64,000 nucleotides of DNA, from positions 539,899 to 603,898 of the forward strand of contig JXTB01000149.1 of assembly GCA_002914805.1 (NCBI GenBank), in the 5' to 3' direction. Below, one piece after another: positions 12,131 through 25,090 of the stretch. Both the position numbers and the translations under genes were made by a program. How positions within the stretch are numbered: the first letter of the stretch is position 1; each line of letters opens with the position of its first letter. This stretch comes from Parasponia andersonii. Its lineage: Eukaryota; Streptophyta; Magnoliopsida; Rosales; Cannabaceae. The notes beneath the pieces were generated by a model. The model searched no databases and had not been told where the DNA came from. It worked only from the letters and a program-made list of their open reading frames with translations.

Positions 12131-12665
12131 AAAATTATATATATTTTTAAAAAATTATAATTTTACTAAAAATAGGCCTAAACTATATTCATCCAATTTT
12201 ATGAACTATGACTTATCGCCTTTAATGGCCCACTATATTCGGCCTTTAATAGCCCACTGAATTTGAAGGCCGTCTACGCCCAGATTACATAATATGTTTT
12301 TCCTAAAATCAATGAAATAATATAATCACTGATCTCAAGTCAGGCCCAGACTCCTTTCAGTCCAAGTCTTTGTAACGTATAATGGCCGTCCGTCAACTCT
12401 CACCCAACATGCCAAAACTTTCGTCTCTCATAATTCTGTTTTACTTGAATGGAACTTTCAGCGTTACTGTTAACATAACTCTCCATCTATTTTTTTTTTT
12501 TTTTTCTTTTGAAAGGATAAACTATCCGTCTTGTATGTACGTCTACTTGAAACTAAATAGCAAGATATGTATAAGACATAGTTTTCGGTTTGTATGCATA
12601 TACATTCACGTAAAAAAAAAAAAAAAAAAAAACAAGAGAAAATTGAAGTAGAACATTCATCTAAA

Positions 12666-15600
12666 ATGACCAGGTATGGACAAAGCAAGGCACTTTTCTA
12701 CTCTTTGCTCTGTCTCTTCTTCTGCTTTCCCGTGGTGGTGCTCTCACAACTAACCTCTACCCAGAGAGCATCCATGATCACTCTGTGTGGATATCTCAAC
12801 AGTTCTGTTCAATGGGATATCAAGAAGGAGCCATGTTCCTGGAATGGAGTCAAGTGCAACCCCACCAATTCTTCTGTGCTCGAAATTTCTCTATCTGGGT
12901 TATCTCTTTCTTCCTCAGATTTTCTGCCTTTTGTGTGCAAGATTGAGTCCTTGCAGGTTCTTGATGTGTCCAACAACCGTTTGAGCAATATCCCACATGA
13001 GTTCATGGTTGATTGTGGAAAAGTTGATGGACTGCAACGGCTGAATTTTAGCAAAAACAGGTTGGTTGGTTCTTTGCCTTCATTTGGTAGTTTTGTTGGG
13101 TTGGAGTTCTTGGACTTGTCTTTTAATGAATTAGCTGGAAAAATTGACTCAGAGTTTCAAGGATTAAATGGGCTTAAAAGCTTGAATCTGAGTTTTAACA
13201 TGTTCAATGGCCCTGTTCCTACTCAACTTGGAAAGTCCAAGGCTTTGAAGGAGCTTGTGCTTTCAATGAATCATTTCCAAGGTACAATCCCTGATGAATT
13301 TATGGGTTATGGGAATTTGACACTCGTTGATCTTAGCCAAAATAACCTTTCCGGGTCGATTCCCAGTAGAATTGGAGACCTCTCCATGTTGGAGGTTTTG
13401 ATTCTCTCTCACAATAATCTAAATGGAGAAATCCCAGTAAGCCTTTCCACTATCACATCTCTCTCGCGATTTGCTGCGAATCTAAACAGGTTTAGTGGTA
13501 CACTACCCAGTAATCTTACCAAATATCTGAAAAACTTGGACTTAAGTTATAACAGTTTAGCTGGTTCAATTCCTCCAGACCTTTTGTCACCATCAAATTT
13601 ACAAACTGTGGATTTGTCGAATAATTCTTTGGATGGATCGATACCTTCGAGTATTTCTCCTCGCTTGGTCAGGTTGAGGCTGGGAAGCAATTCACTCGAT
13701 GGGCAGGTTCCTTCTGCAAAGTTATCAACACTTAAGGAACTGACATACTTGGAGCTGGACAACAATAATTTGAGTGGATCAATTCCTCTGGAATTGGGTT
13801 CTTGCACGAGTTTGGCGCTGTTGAATTTGGCTCAGAACCACCTGACAGGGCCTTTGCCGGCCGAGCTGGGTAATCTTAGCCATCTTCAAGTCTTAAAACT
13901 TCAATTGAACAGTATCTCTGGTGAAATCCCAACTCCGATTACCCAACTACAGCAGTTATCGGTCCTGAATATCAGCTGGAATTCTCTGAATGGTCAAATA
14001 CCATCTTCCATCTCAAGTTTACAAAAGCTCATTAGCATGAATTTACAAGGCAACAAGCTTAATGGTTCCATACCAAATACCATTGGTACCATGAATACCC
14101 TTTTGGAACTCCAACTTGGACAAAATCAACTGAGTGGTTACATTCCTAAGATGCCACCAAATTTACAGATCTCTTTGAATCTCAGTAACAACCTCTTTGG
14201 AGGACCTATTCCAAAAACTCTTGCTGGACTGAGTGGATTAGAAGTATTGGATCTATCAAATAACAATTTTTCAGGTGAGATACCAGATTTTCTTACTCAA
14301 CTGGGATCCTTGACACAGCTGTTGCTCTCTAACAATAGCCTGTCGGGAGTTGTTCCAAAATTTGGTTCCTGGTTCCTGGTTGACTCAAGTGGGAACAAGA
14401 ATTTGAGGAATGCGACAATGCCAACAACTTCCTCAAAATCAGGGAAACAAAACTCGGTGGCTGTAATAGCTCTTGCAGCAACGATTCCCGTTTTTGCTGT
14501 GGGAGTTGGAACCATCATTGCTATATTGCTTATACTGCGTTATACCAGGAAAAATCTTCGTCAAGGCACTTTATTAACCCAAGATGACATCCACAGATCG
14601 AATATCGACTTCAACAAAGCCATGAAGGCACTTGGTTTCCGGTCAAACATTGTGCTTGAAACAAGGTTTTCAACTTACTATAAAGCAGTCATGCCATCTG
14701 GTTCAAATTATCTTGTTAAGAAACTTAATGGGAGTAATGAGTTATTTCAGTTGGCCTCCCGTGAAAGACTCCTTACCATGCTAGAGGTCTTTGGGAAACT
14801 GAGCAACTCCAATGTAATGACTCCTTTGGCCTATGTTTTGACAGTCAACAAGGCTTTTCTGTTCTATGAATTCACCCCAAGGGGTAGTCTCTTTGATAAC
14901 CTCCATGAAAGCTCTGGAAGCGTTTTGGATTGGGCGAGTAGATACAGTATAGCGGTTGGAGTAGCTCGAGGTCTTGCTTATCTTCATGGAATTGCCTCCG
15001 GTCCTATACTCCTTCTCGACATGTCAAGCAAAAACATCTTCTTAAAGTCCCTCATGGAACCTCTGGTGGGAGACATCGAGCTGTGTAAGGTGATTGATCC
15101 ATCAAAAAGCACTGGAAACCTAACTACTGTTGCTGGTTCTGTTGGCTACATCCCTCCAGGTCAGGAACTCTATGAACTCATCTTGGAATAAGTAGACTTC
15201 CAACTCATAAATTGAATTCAGCCATGCATTATCTCGTATTACTGCATATGACTCTTCTATAAATTCCCCAAAAAAATCCCTCCTTAAAAATCCCAAAATA
15301 TCTACTGATTTATTCGTGTTTGATAGTCATCACCTTCCCTTCATCCAAGTCATTCTCTTGCTTCCCTTCAGTCATTCTTTTCTTGCCTCTGAGCTTACAA
15401 AATTTGAGTCTTGCCAAGGAGAGAATATTTCACAATACTGCTTCCCAAAGTACTTCCCAACGTGTACTCACCTTCTTAATTTTACTACATTGCAATTTCT
15501 CTTAATTGTGACTGAATCTTGTTTTTCAAATGGTGGTTGGCAGAGTATGCATTCACAATGAGGATAACCATGGCAGCTAATGTCTACAGCTTTGGGGTAG

Positions 15601-15842
15601 TTTTGCTGGAACTCCTAACAGGAAAACCACCAGTCAGTGAGGGGACTGAATTAGCAAAGTGGGTTTTAAGTAACTCAGTGCATCAAGATAATTGGGACCA
15701 AATCCTTGATTCCACTCTCAGCAGAATATCACTGGATCAAATGCTCGCTGTCCTGAAGGTTGCTCTTCATTGCATTGGTGAATCGCCCCATGAAAGGCCA
15801 GCGATGAACAGCATTTTACAGATGCTTCTTGATGCAAGATAA
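12666..15842 (+). CDS. LRR receptor-like kinase (probable pseudokinase), 2 exons
   Basis: Exon 1 is 12666-15159 and exon 2 is 15544-15842. The GT-AG intron (15160-15543) restores the conserved GYIPPEYAFT segment, giving about 930 residues. The ATG at 12666 is chosen because a hydrophobic signal peptide (to about residue 28) follows; an upstream in-frame ATG would add a Lys run. A Cys-capped N-terminal region is followed by about 20 plasma-membrane-type LRRs (roughly residues 95-575, LxxLxLxxNxLxGxIP), a transmembrane helix (about 597-625) and a kinase-like domain. The likely role is a cell-surface receptor or co-receptor. The ATP-anchoring Lys is kept (about K685), but the Gly-rich loop is absent, HRD reads LLD (D785) and DFG reads DIE (803-805), so catalysis is doubtful. 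It resembles the LRR-RLK subfamily that includes At1g34420 and PXC3. It is convergent with the E2 gene, whose stop lies 1.04 kb away. Confidence 0.9.
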
Positions 15843-16226
15843 AGCAGAATCGTAAGTTCGACCCCAAGTTTGCAGTTCTCTAAAGATGATACTGAGTTTT
15901 GTCAATTCCTGCTAGAATGCGGGCAAATGTAGTACGATACAAGTAAAGAGTGTTTGAACCTTTTCCTTTCCAAAATAAAACAAGTACACGAATGAACCTT
16001 TTCTTATCATGTTTAACACATGGAAACTATGGTTTCGGTTACTGATTGCTTGTTCTAAGCGTACTAATGCATCGGGAAGACTTTAATCCGGCTCTGTTAA
16101 ATAGCTAATATCTTCAACCTTGCTGTAAAATCGTTACGCCCTTCTATCCGGATGGCAATGGTATCTCCACCACTACAGTACAACCTGAACTCCAGAGGTT
16201 ATAAAACTAAAAAGATATAAGAACCC

Positions 16227-16880
16227 ATGGTAACTTTTTTTTTTTTTTTTGGAAACAGAACCGCTGAAATTAATTACCTAGAGGAATCAACTACATCATG
16301 GTCAACAGCAAGTTTGACCCAGTCTGGGACAGTTTCAATCCAAACAACACAATCACTAAGGGCATATTTAGGTAGAAGTTCCAAACAATGTCATCAGCAA
16401 CTAATTGCGGCGTATAGCATGGATGCTAAATGTTCTGTATTCAGGTTTTAGTTCAACATTCAGGCTCAACTTTCAATCGTTACAGAGGGCAACAAATTTG
16501 ATGACCCAAGTCATGCTCTAGCAAAATAATTGAGAAAAGCTGTGTAATGACAACAGAGACTGGCCAGTAAACATTATTTATGATTATTTTTGAGGATAGA
16601 AACTTGATGTGTTCCCTTCCAAAAGAAAAAAATTGAAAATATGTGTTCGATCCTTTGGACATTGACTGGAAATGAATTTAATAATCATAGCTCTCCAAAA
16701 TTCCGCTACTGTACTTTGACAGATACTACTTGGCTCTTGTATTTCTACAAAGAAGCTTCTTGACTAGATTTCGATAATAATCCAACCGTCATAACCCAAT
16801 GGCACACAAAGTACGAGGGAAAAAAGATCTCAGGACAATGAGAAAACTATAAGTGCGCATTTGGTAACAAGGATGTCAGA
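16227..16880. other. Convergent 3' intergenic region
   Basis: This lies between the stop of the LRR gene (15842) and that of the E2 gene (16881). It should hold both 3' untranslated regions. A poly-T run sits near 16231-16250. The open frames at 16227-16451 (plus) and 16480-16662 (minus) match nothing recognisable. Confidence 0.5.
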
Positions 16881-19800
16881 CTAAAATGTAAGATCTTTGG
16901 GGTCCTCAATAATGCTTGCCAACGTTTTCAAGAATGAAGCGAGATCAGCACCATAGATTACACGATGATCAGCCGTGACATTCACCTGTAAACATCGCAT
17001 TTCCTTAAGCATCGAAATTAGTTAAATCACTCTGACGCTTGTACTAAAAAAGTATACACTTTGAGTTACTCACCTGCATTTGGCTTTTCATACCAATTCT
17101 ACCATCCTTGGTAGCCACAACGTTAGGCTGAGATGCTCCAACAGCCATAATTGCACCCTGCAAGAAATAATATCATTGAGTTACAAGATTCTACGTTTTC
17201 CAGTGCGTGGCCATGTCTCCACTAACACAAATTTTAGTCCAGAAATGTCTTGACCATCTAGGAGGAACATATATGAATGCATAAGCAACTTACAGTTCCA
17301 GGTGGGAGAATAGCATCAAACCGATCAACCCCAAACATTCCGAGGTTCGAAAGAGTGAAAGTACCTAGCAAGAAGACAAATAAGAATTATGGTTATAATT
17401 ATCACAAATATCAATGGGAAGCGACATACAGCTCTATCCAATAGTGGGCTAATAACAAGGGACTTTCGTTGTTTTCGAATTGAGAAAACACATTAAGTCG
17501 ATGTCAAAAGAAAATTCAACTCAAGAAAGCATAGGATTTCTAGAAACTTAACAAATCAAACTAAAGCAATGATCAAAAGCCACAATCAGGGAAAACATTC
17601 CCACTAACAGCAGTAATTCTTTAAACACTCTGCCAGGTCTTCAATGTGTAGCCATAAAAATTTTGTGCTACAAATCTTGACATTAAGTGCAGCTCTTTCA
17701 TGATAAGTACGCACAAAACTGGCACCCCTCCACTGCTACCTCCCAGAAGAAAATGAAAAGCTAGAATAGTAGGAGAAAGTGCCGATGTTTATTAAGTTGA
17801 TTCCATGACAAAGGGAGTATAATTTGCTAAGGAAGCCATCTATAGAATTCACAAGTCAACCCAGGTTCAATACCATTTGGCCACTAAAAGATAAAATTTA
17901 CATAAAAACTTTTCCTAGCAGATGCAGTATAAAATGTCATGTCCAACAGTGAAAGAAGGTTGCCTAAACTTGCTATTATGTCAATAATAAAGAAAATGGA
18001 TGCTGCGCTTTTTCCCCCTCAAGGACATTAACAAGTTATGGTTAGCATATTTTTCATTTTATCAGATATTAATTATCAGTCATTAATAAAATTAACCCCT
18101 TGTCCTCTCTTCAACTTCCTTCTGCAACGCCATAGGTTTGAGGAGAGAAGACCCTACATTCGTTGAAGACTATAAATCTCATAAATATCTTACCTATGGT
18201 CCATAATGGTGTAAAAGGTTGGTCAAGTGAACATATTTCTTTAAAAAAGCACATACTACTGAAACAGAGTTATCTAAGCTGCTATGCACCCTATTTGCGA
18301 AAACAATTGTTACTTTCTCATACAAACTTAACTTACTAATTCCACAAATTAAAATCAACCTTTTTTTACCCCTAACACATTAAATATGGGACTTCAGTCT
18401 TCACTTACCATTTCTGCCCCATTTTCCCAATATGTCCAAAGACTTATATCCTATCCAGAATTTATCATAAGTCTAAACAATTAACAAGAATTCCCACGAG
18501 TCTTGAAATTCTAGTCATGCAAGTGCAAAACATTTTAAAGGCAGTGGTCTTTCATAGCCATGCACCAAATTTACCTGTATTGTACTCTTGAGGATGTAGC
18601 TGTTTGGCCCGGGCCTTGTCAACTAATTCCTTCCACTTTCTTGATAATGAATAAATGTCAACCTAATACACAGCAAAATAAACCTGTCACAACTTAATCA
18701 GTAATTCTTTTCCTCTCCCCCTTCCTAACCAAAAAGAGGATACACAAACCTTGTCAGCATCTTGAAGCACAGGAGTGATCAACCCACCATCCAAAGCTAC
18801 AGCAACAGCAATGTTGATACTGCTATTATACATAAAGCTGTTACCATCCCTGCAACTGGAATTCACCACTGGATGTTGGACCAGTGCAAGTGCTGTTGCC
18901 TTTGCAAGCAAAGCTGTCATAGTAACTCCCTTTGACTTGACCTGATTAAAGAAAATTACATCAAGTGAAGTGATACACACTTACACAGAGCAACTTTTAA
19001 GCTTACATCATTTCTTGAACTATTAAGTAGTATGTATAACACGTTTATAACCCCAATAGAACATACAATTAATTCATAAAAGCTTCCCAAATTAAATGCA
19101 GAATCCAAGAACAAAAGTCTATCTCTAACAAAAGTCTCTCTCTAAAACAACAATAACTAAACAAACTTCTCAGAAGCGCAATAAACCTTCCCATTTAGAC
19201 TATAGGGCATGAAAGAATTCTCAAGAAAACAGCTATAAGCACTAGGAAGGACTCTCAACTCTCACCATTTCGAATCTTAAAAAGTGTAAAGAGGCTACCA
19301 AACGCAACATTGGGATCAAACTGTCACCTTCTCACCGGGAAGCTAAACTAAACAAAACAAGAGCATAGCCCGTTGTATAAGGCACAGAATTATTACAATA
19401 AATCCCTATCAATCTCTCTTTAAGAGGAACATGGTAATTACAAAGATGCATATTATACTCTTGCAGGCCGTAGTTGAGCTGATTGAACAATAAACAAGAA
19501 TATAAAACATCCTAACTCACACAAAACCAGTGCGTTTCCTTCATTGTAAGCAAAACGCCACTGTTTTTAAAGCATCTAGAGTTAGCACACTATCATATTC
19601 AAAACTCCTGCTACGAAAGACCCATATCAAAATGATCATCATATTCACTAAATGACCAAAATGTGGATCTCACCTTCTTGTACAGAGCATCAAGTGCATC
19701 AGTGGTGATAGTGTACCCAACTCTAAAAGTGGGCACTGACAGACTCTCAAGCATGTTCTTGCTCACTGCACCCTGCATTGTAGTAAAAGGCACCACTGTT

Positions 19801-20573
19801 CCCAACTCAATCCCCGGAGATGCCGCGGCCCCAGCCCCCGGTGCCGGGCCAACCGCCGCCGCCACAGTCGACTCAACGGCCGCAGAAGCCGCAGCTTCCA
19901 CATCCTTGGCCACAATTCTCCCCAACGGCCCGGTTCCAACCACACTCCCCAGGTCCACCTTAAGCTCCTTGGCCAGCTTCTTCGCATAAGGCGACGCCAC
20001 AATTCTCTTCCCTCCCTCCGACGCAGGATGAACCGAAGACGCCGCCATCGAAACCGGCGTCTTCACCACCGGAGAAACAGGAAAAGGCGCCGAACCCACA
20101 TTTACATTTTCCGCGATTGTCTCGGGCTGCGGCTCCGGCGCAGCTGCCGGCGACGACGAAGGTGAAGATGAAGAATTGGAAGTGGCTTTGGCCTTGACCT
20201 CATCGATCTCGGCCTCGGTCTCGGCCAAAAGCGCAATGGCGGAACCAACGGTGGCGACGCCGCCTTCCTCGACCATAATCGCGGCCAAGTAGCCGTCGTA
20301 GAAGGTCTCGACGTCCATGTCGGCCTTGTCGGACTCGACGACGACGACGCTCTCGCCCTTGGCGAGCTTATCGCCCTCGGACTTGACCCAGGAGACGATC
20401 TTACCCTCGGTCATGGTGGAGCTGAGGGCCGGCATGAAGATCTCCCGGATCTTGCAGTGGACTCTGGGCCTGCTCCGGCGACCGGGGAGGGATGGGACTA
20501 AGGGAGGGAGATTGGGGCTCCGGCGGAGGGTTTGGGAGGAGGGAACGAAGGAGGTGTTGAGAAGGTGAGCCAT
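16881..20573 (-). CDS. EMB3003: Plastid pyruvate dehydrogenase E2 (dihydrolipoyl acetyltransferase), 6 exons
   Basis: Exons on the minus strand are 20573-19674, 18941-18750, 18662-18575, 17364-17294, 17157-17074 and 16985-16881. All have GT-AG introns and consistent phases, giving 479 residues. E2 transfers acetyl groups from lipoyl-lysine to CoA in the chloroplast complex that feeds fatty-acid synthesis. The order is a Ser/Arg-rich transit peptide (about 1-42), one lipoyl domain (about 43-120; lipoyl Lys K83 in ESDKADM), an Ala/Pro/Ser-rich linker, an E1/E3-binding domain (about 190-228; ASPYAKKLAKE), an Ala-rich linker and the catalytic domain (about 258-479) with the DHRVIYG active-site segment (H452). 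The single lipoyl domain and HRVIYG motif fit the plastid rather than the mitochondrial type. It most resembles Arabidopsis At1g34430. A (GAA)n tract lies in the 5' leader near 20622-20641. Confidence 0.95.
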
Positions 20574-21981
20574 TTGGGGACTCTTTTGCTTTGGTTTCTC
20601 AGTGTCTGAGTTTTGGGAGAACGAAGAAGAAGAAGAAGAAGGAGCTTTGATTGATTGATTATATGGAAGCTAAAGCTTAAAGATTTTTTTTTCTTTTTTT
20701 TTTTTTTTTGAGTTTAATTTGGGTTTCTCGAATGCATCGAAACGTGGCGGAGGTTACAACCAGATTACCGGTGAATGTGATGACTTGGCAGTGTTTGTGT
20801 TCTCTTTTTACTCTTTTTGGTTTGGTTTGGTTTGGTTTGGTTCGGTTCGAGTATTGGTGGGTGAGTGTTACTGTGTTCAACTTCAATGAATCAATGTTCA
20901 TTTTTTTCTTATTTCTTTTTTTTTTTTCTTATAAATTTTTTGGGATGAAAAGCTGTATGTGGCTGGACTTAGAGAGTACCCAGTTTCGTTCTACTGTTTT
21001 GGCTTGGCGTCATTCGATGTTATCGACTAGATCATTTTAATCGGAGAAATAATTTCCTTTCTTTTAGCCTATGTTTGTAGAGAGGAAATTAAAATAGGAA
21101 GAAAGCCGAAAAAATTGTATAAGATGAAAGTGTTTTTGTCCTTTAATTTTTAATTTATATAATAATAGCTCATAAACTATAAACTATGTAATTATTACAA
21201 TAAGGACATTTTTATCACCAAATTTTAGTTTTTTAATAGAAAATATATAATTTAGAATTATTTATTTTTGTGAAACAAAATATCATTCGCATTCATAATT
21301 ACCAAATTATATGCTTGACACATGATTAAATTCTATTAAAAATTTAACAATTTATAAAAAAAAAAAAATTATCATTTTTTGTAATAATTACATAAGTATT
21401 GAAAGTCTATTATATAAGTTGATAATTCAGAGTCTCATTTTTTACCACTGTTACTAAATTATATGCTTATTTCTATTAAATATTTAATAATTTGTGATAA
21501 ATGATTATTATTATAATAATTACATAATTCACAAATCATTACTATGTAAATTAAAAATTTGGGAACCAAAATGATTTAATGAGTATAATTTATAAATCAT
21601 TATAATTATTAACCCAAGATGAAAAGTACAACATATTTTCTTTATGTTGTTTGATATGTAAAGAATGAAAATAAAAATACTAATTCATTTTAAAATGATC
21701 ACTTTACATTCTTTAAACAAGCAGTTATTAATTTATCGAATATTCATTTATCTAGATTGTAATATACGTGGAAAATAAAGAAAGTCAATAGAGAAAGTTT
21801 CTCCAAAAAAGACTCCTAGTTTTTTTTTTCTTTTTTCAAAAGTCATAATCAATTTTTTATTTACATATTTATTTATGAGGGAATGGTTATTTGTTTATTT
21901 GTATCAATCGATAATTTTATACAGAGACATCAATCAACATAAACTAATTCCCTAAACTAAGACATATAGAAGACAATATAC
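20574..21981. other. E2 upstream region and AT-rich spacer
   Basis: The first few hundred bases should contain the E2 promoter and 5' leader, with a GAA-type repeat (20622-20641), poly-T runs (20685-20709) and a GGTTT pentanucleotide repeat (about 20818-20845). Beyond 21100 it is plain AT-rich sequence. The open frames at 20677-20901 and 20708-21040 overlap these simple repeats and are not credible genes. Confidence 0.5.
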
Positions 21982-24610
21982 ATTTTAAAATGACTTTTTA
22001 TTAATAAAACTTCCTAAATTTGGAATAATTCAGTAAAATTAACACTGAATTCAATTTTTTAGAGTAAAATCCTAAACTCAGAACAATTTAATAAAATTAA
22101 GCTTAAACTCAATTTTTAGAGTAAAATTCCTTAAAGGCCCCTAATATTAGTTTTGTTAGAAAAAAAATATTTATGCTAGTTTTTTTTTTTTTTTTTACTT
22201 GAAGTCCTTATTCTCTTATTTATGGCTTTTAGATCTCTATTATTATATTTTTATTTCATGTTAATCTCTTTTAATCTTTTCTACCCAAAACTGTTGTCAA
22301 TTAGCACTTGCCCAAAAGGTGTTCATCTTGATAGGAAAAAAAAGTAAAAATAAAAGGAAATTATTATTTTAAAAAAATAAAAAAAGAGTTAGAGTTATCA
22401 TTTTTATTCAAAACAGAAGTAAGAAATTAGAAAATTTTATTGGGTTCTAGTATGGATCTATTTTGGTCTAATTATTCATATATCTAAAAGAGAAATATAT
22501 ATCTCTTTTTTTTTAAAAAAAATTATTTAAATTAGGATTTATTGAACTAACTTTACTATTTTTCATCTTATTTTTCCTTTAGTTACGGTTATTTTAATTT
22601 TTTTTTTCAAAAAAATCTTATGCTCATATAAAAGTCCTTATAAAGGTGATAAAATAGTACCTATATAGATGTCAATAAAAAAAAAATACTAGAAGATATG
22701 TACTTTGTTTTGCCTAATTATAAAGGATATGCTCTTTTTTCAGACACATATTTTCTATAAAATGGGCAAAATAAAATATATATCTCTCTTCTAGATATGA
22801 ATATTTAGACCAAAGTAGATCCATATTAGAACCTAATAAATTTTTTCAATTTCTTACCTGTATTTTGAACGAAAACAATAAATCCATCTCTTTTTATTTT
22901 TTTTAAAATAATTATTGATAGCCCAATATTAGGTAACCCAATTGGGGGAGGTGGATTTTAAAAACTTTTGCAATCTTTTCTTAATAAACAAGTAAATTTT
23001 GTATGTAATTACAATAGCAAGTAAAAATAGCTAAATAGCATGCACAAGTTTAATATAAATAAATTAAAGAGATAGGGATAAAGAAATACAAGCATTATTT
23101 TTATGATCTTCAATAAATATGACGGTTTGTCTATATCTTCGGCTCTTGTTGTCCTATTTCGAGCTTTCCACTATCGGATCAAGAGAATGAGCTTGATCGA
23201 ATCTTATACACAACAAGTAATTTCTCCGTAGGTACACTCATGTCTTTATAATAGATTTGAATCCGACTCTATCACGTCTAACTCAGATTGTTTAGACTCC
23301 GGTGCCAATCTCAAATAAATCGGATTGTTTATGAAATCGGTGTCAATCTCATCTCATAAATACAATTTTGGTTTTTGTTGATACACTCAACTAGAATATT
23401 TCTTAAGAATATAATTGACACAAAGTAAGCCTAGAGAGAATAGATGAGAACATAAGATATAATTTACAAGTGATTTTTGTGAAAAAGTGGATTTAAGAGT
23501 TTGATTCACAAAAGATGATTTGAACAACTTGAAAATATGTTTAAAGCAATGTAGGAATATTCAAAAGTTATTTCAAGTGTTAGAAAAGTTTCTATTTATA
23601 GACTAGAATAAAAACTAGCCGTTTTAGACTGTTTGATAGATAATTTATCATTTTCGGTAGATCGAAAATGCACTTTCGGTTGACTGAAAATACTAGCTAT
23701 TTAAAGTGTAATTGTAACGTTCAAATTTGAAAATTTATTAAAATATTGAATAGGGAAATTGGTCGACTGATTCTGAGGACCAGTCTGCCGAATCTGTCTA
23801 AGAGCACACTTTGATTTTTTTTTTTTATGTAATACGAGATCTATAGAAATTCATAAATCAATTTAAAAACTTGTCTAAAATAAATTTCTTATTTTAATTA
23901 GCGATAAACGAGTTTGACAGTTTTGATTTGAAAAATTCTAATTTTATGAGAAATTTGAGCTATTAAGATCATATTATGTATAAACAAATATTCAAATACA
24001 AGAAAAGTATATAACCTTTGCTAGTTTAGGTTTTGTAATCGTGAACTTTGTTTTTAAGCTTTTTTTTATAATCCATTTTTAATATCTTATGATCCTTTCA
24101 ATTTAACATACTACACACTCAAGTAAATTATTAGTTCTTAATCATATATTTGTTAACTTCAAAATATGAGTATAGGATTAATGATACAAAGCATGACTCA
24201 ACAATAATTTCTCTTTGTTTCCAATTTTATCCATACTGAGATGAACACTTTTTAAGCAAAGCTAATTAACAACAGTTTTGGACAGAGAAGATTAAAAGAG
24301 ATTAACATGAAACAAAAATATAATAATGAGGATCTAAAAGTCCCAAATAAGAGAATAAAGTCTTAATAGTAAAAAACAACTATCATAAATATTTTTTTTC
24401 TAACAAAACTAATATTAGGGGACTTTATGGAGTTTTGCTTTAATATCAGGAGATTTCACGAGATTTTACTTAAAAAAATTGAGTTCAAGATTAATTTTAC
24501 TAAATTCTTTAGAATTCAGAGGATTTTTCCCTAAAAAATTGAGTTCATACTTAATTTTACTGAATTATTATGAGTTTAGAAAGTTTTGGTAATAAAATAC
24601 CTTTTAAAAT
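21982..24610. mobile_element. Long inverted-repeat (foldback) element, split by a solo LTR
   Basis: The left arm (about 21982-22515) is the imperfect reverse complement of two blocks read in order: 22770-22910 and 24204-24610. Shared landmarks include CCCCTAATATTAGTTTTGTT (arm 1, near 22138) against its complement near 24405, and GGTTCTAGTATGGATCTA (near 22443) against its complement near 22810. Between the arms lies a loop of about 255 bp (22516-22769). Without the 1.29-kb LTR the element is about 1.35 kb with arms of about 540 bp and no coding sequence. Arm length suits a foldback or Mutator-like non-autonomous element. Outer target duplications were not found. Confidence 0.7.
22916..24203 (-). 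mobile_element. Solo LTR of SIRE-like copia family inside foldback arm
   Basis: The 1288-bp sequence starts TGATAGCCC and ends ACTCAACA. It is homologous to the 7478-8816 LTR in the same orientation, including the CGGTAGATCG/GGTTGACTG palindromic segment near 23655-23690. It is flanked by ATTAT (22911-22915) and ATAAT (24204-24208). The opposite arm of the host inverted repeat preserves the empty site and shows that ATAAT is original, so the left copy carries one substitution. No internal retrotransposon sequence adjoins it. Confidence 0.8.
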
Positions 24611-24925
24611 CGAGGATAAACAATAAACAAGATGCAATCACTTTATTAAGGACAATAATTGAGTGACACATTTTTGTACCAAATTTTTAATACCAACACA
24701 TGTGGTATATGATTTGTCACCAATCAATTTGCGATAATGTTTAATATATTTTTGATAAATTTTGACACATTAATTAAATAATGACAATTTATATGCTACA
24801 TATATTAGTACAAAAACTTTGGTACAAAAATTAAAATATATAGCGTTTATCTTTCCGTTGAAAAGGGCCCTTTTCACCGGTATCTACATAAAATATAAAT
24901 ATTATGTTTTGTTTTGTTTCCTTTT

Positions 24926-24988
24926 AAAAAGAAAAAAAGAAAGAAAAAGAAAAAGAAAAAAGAAAAAAAAAAAAGAGAAAGGAAAACA
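24926..24988 (+). repeat. A/G-rich (AAAG)n-like simple repeat
   Basis: A nearly pure A/G run that, when translated, gives a long Lys/Arg/Glu-rich stretch. It makes an artefactual N-terminal extension to the E2 pseudogene frame downstream. Confidence 0.8.
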
Positions 24989-25090
24989 TACTTTGCTATT
25001 TATTTAATTTGTTTTTCTAGAAAAAAGGAAATTCCTTTTCTAGTCAGAGGGATAACATTGAAAGACGCCAAAACCGGAGTGAGTGTCGGA

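Larger units (their letters stand above)
8817..12380. other. AT-rich intergenic spacer
   Basis: No gene is supported in this stretch. The 71-codon frame at 9021-9236 has no recognisable domain. Apart from the repeats listed separately (10481-10698, 10769-10819, 11130-11215, 11318-11511, 11620-12130), it is low-complexity AT-rich DNA. The final part, before 12666, would hold the promoter of the LRR gene, but no clear TATA box could be singled out. Confidence 0.6.

Noticed and set aside
12594..12665. An in-frame ATG 24 codons upstream of the LRR receptor start
   Set aside because: It would put a Lys-rich run encoded by poly-A before the signal peptide. The ATG at 12666 directly precedes a normal secretion signal.
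20708..21040. 110-codon plus-strand frame upstream of the E2 gene
   Set aside because: It is Phe/Leu-rich because of poly-T and GGTTT repeats, with no domain and no splice context.
24914..25090. Upstream extension of the E2-like frame with a long Lys/Arg stretch
   Set aside because: It is the translation of an A/G simple repeat. Homology to E2 begins only at the ATG at 25091.
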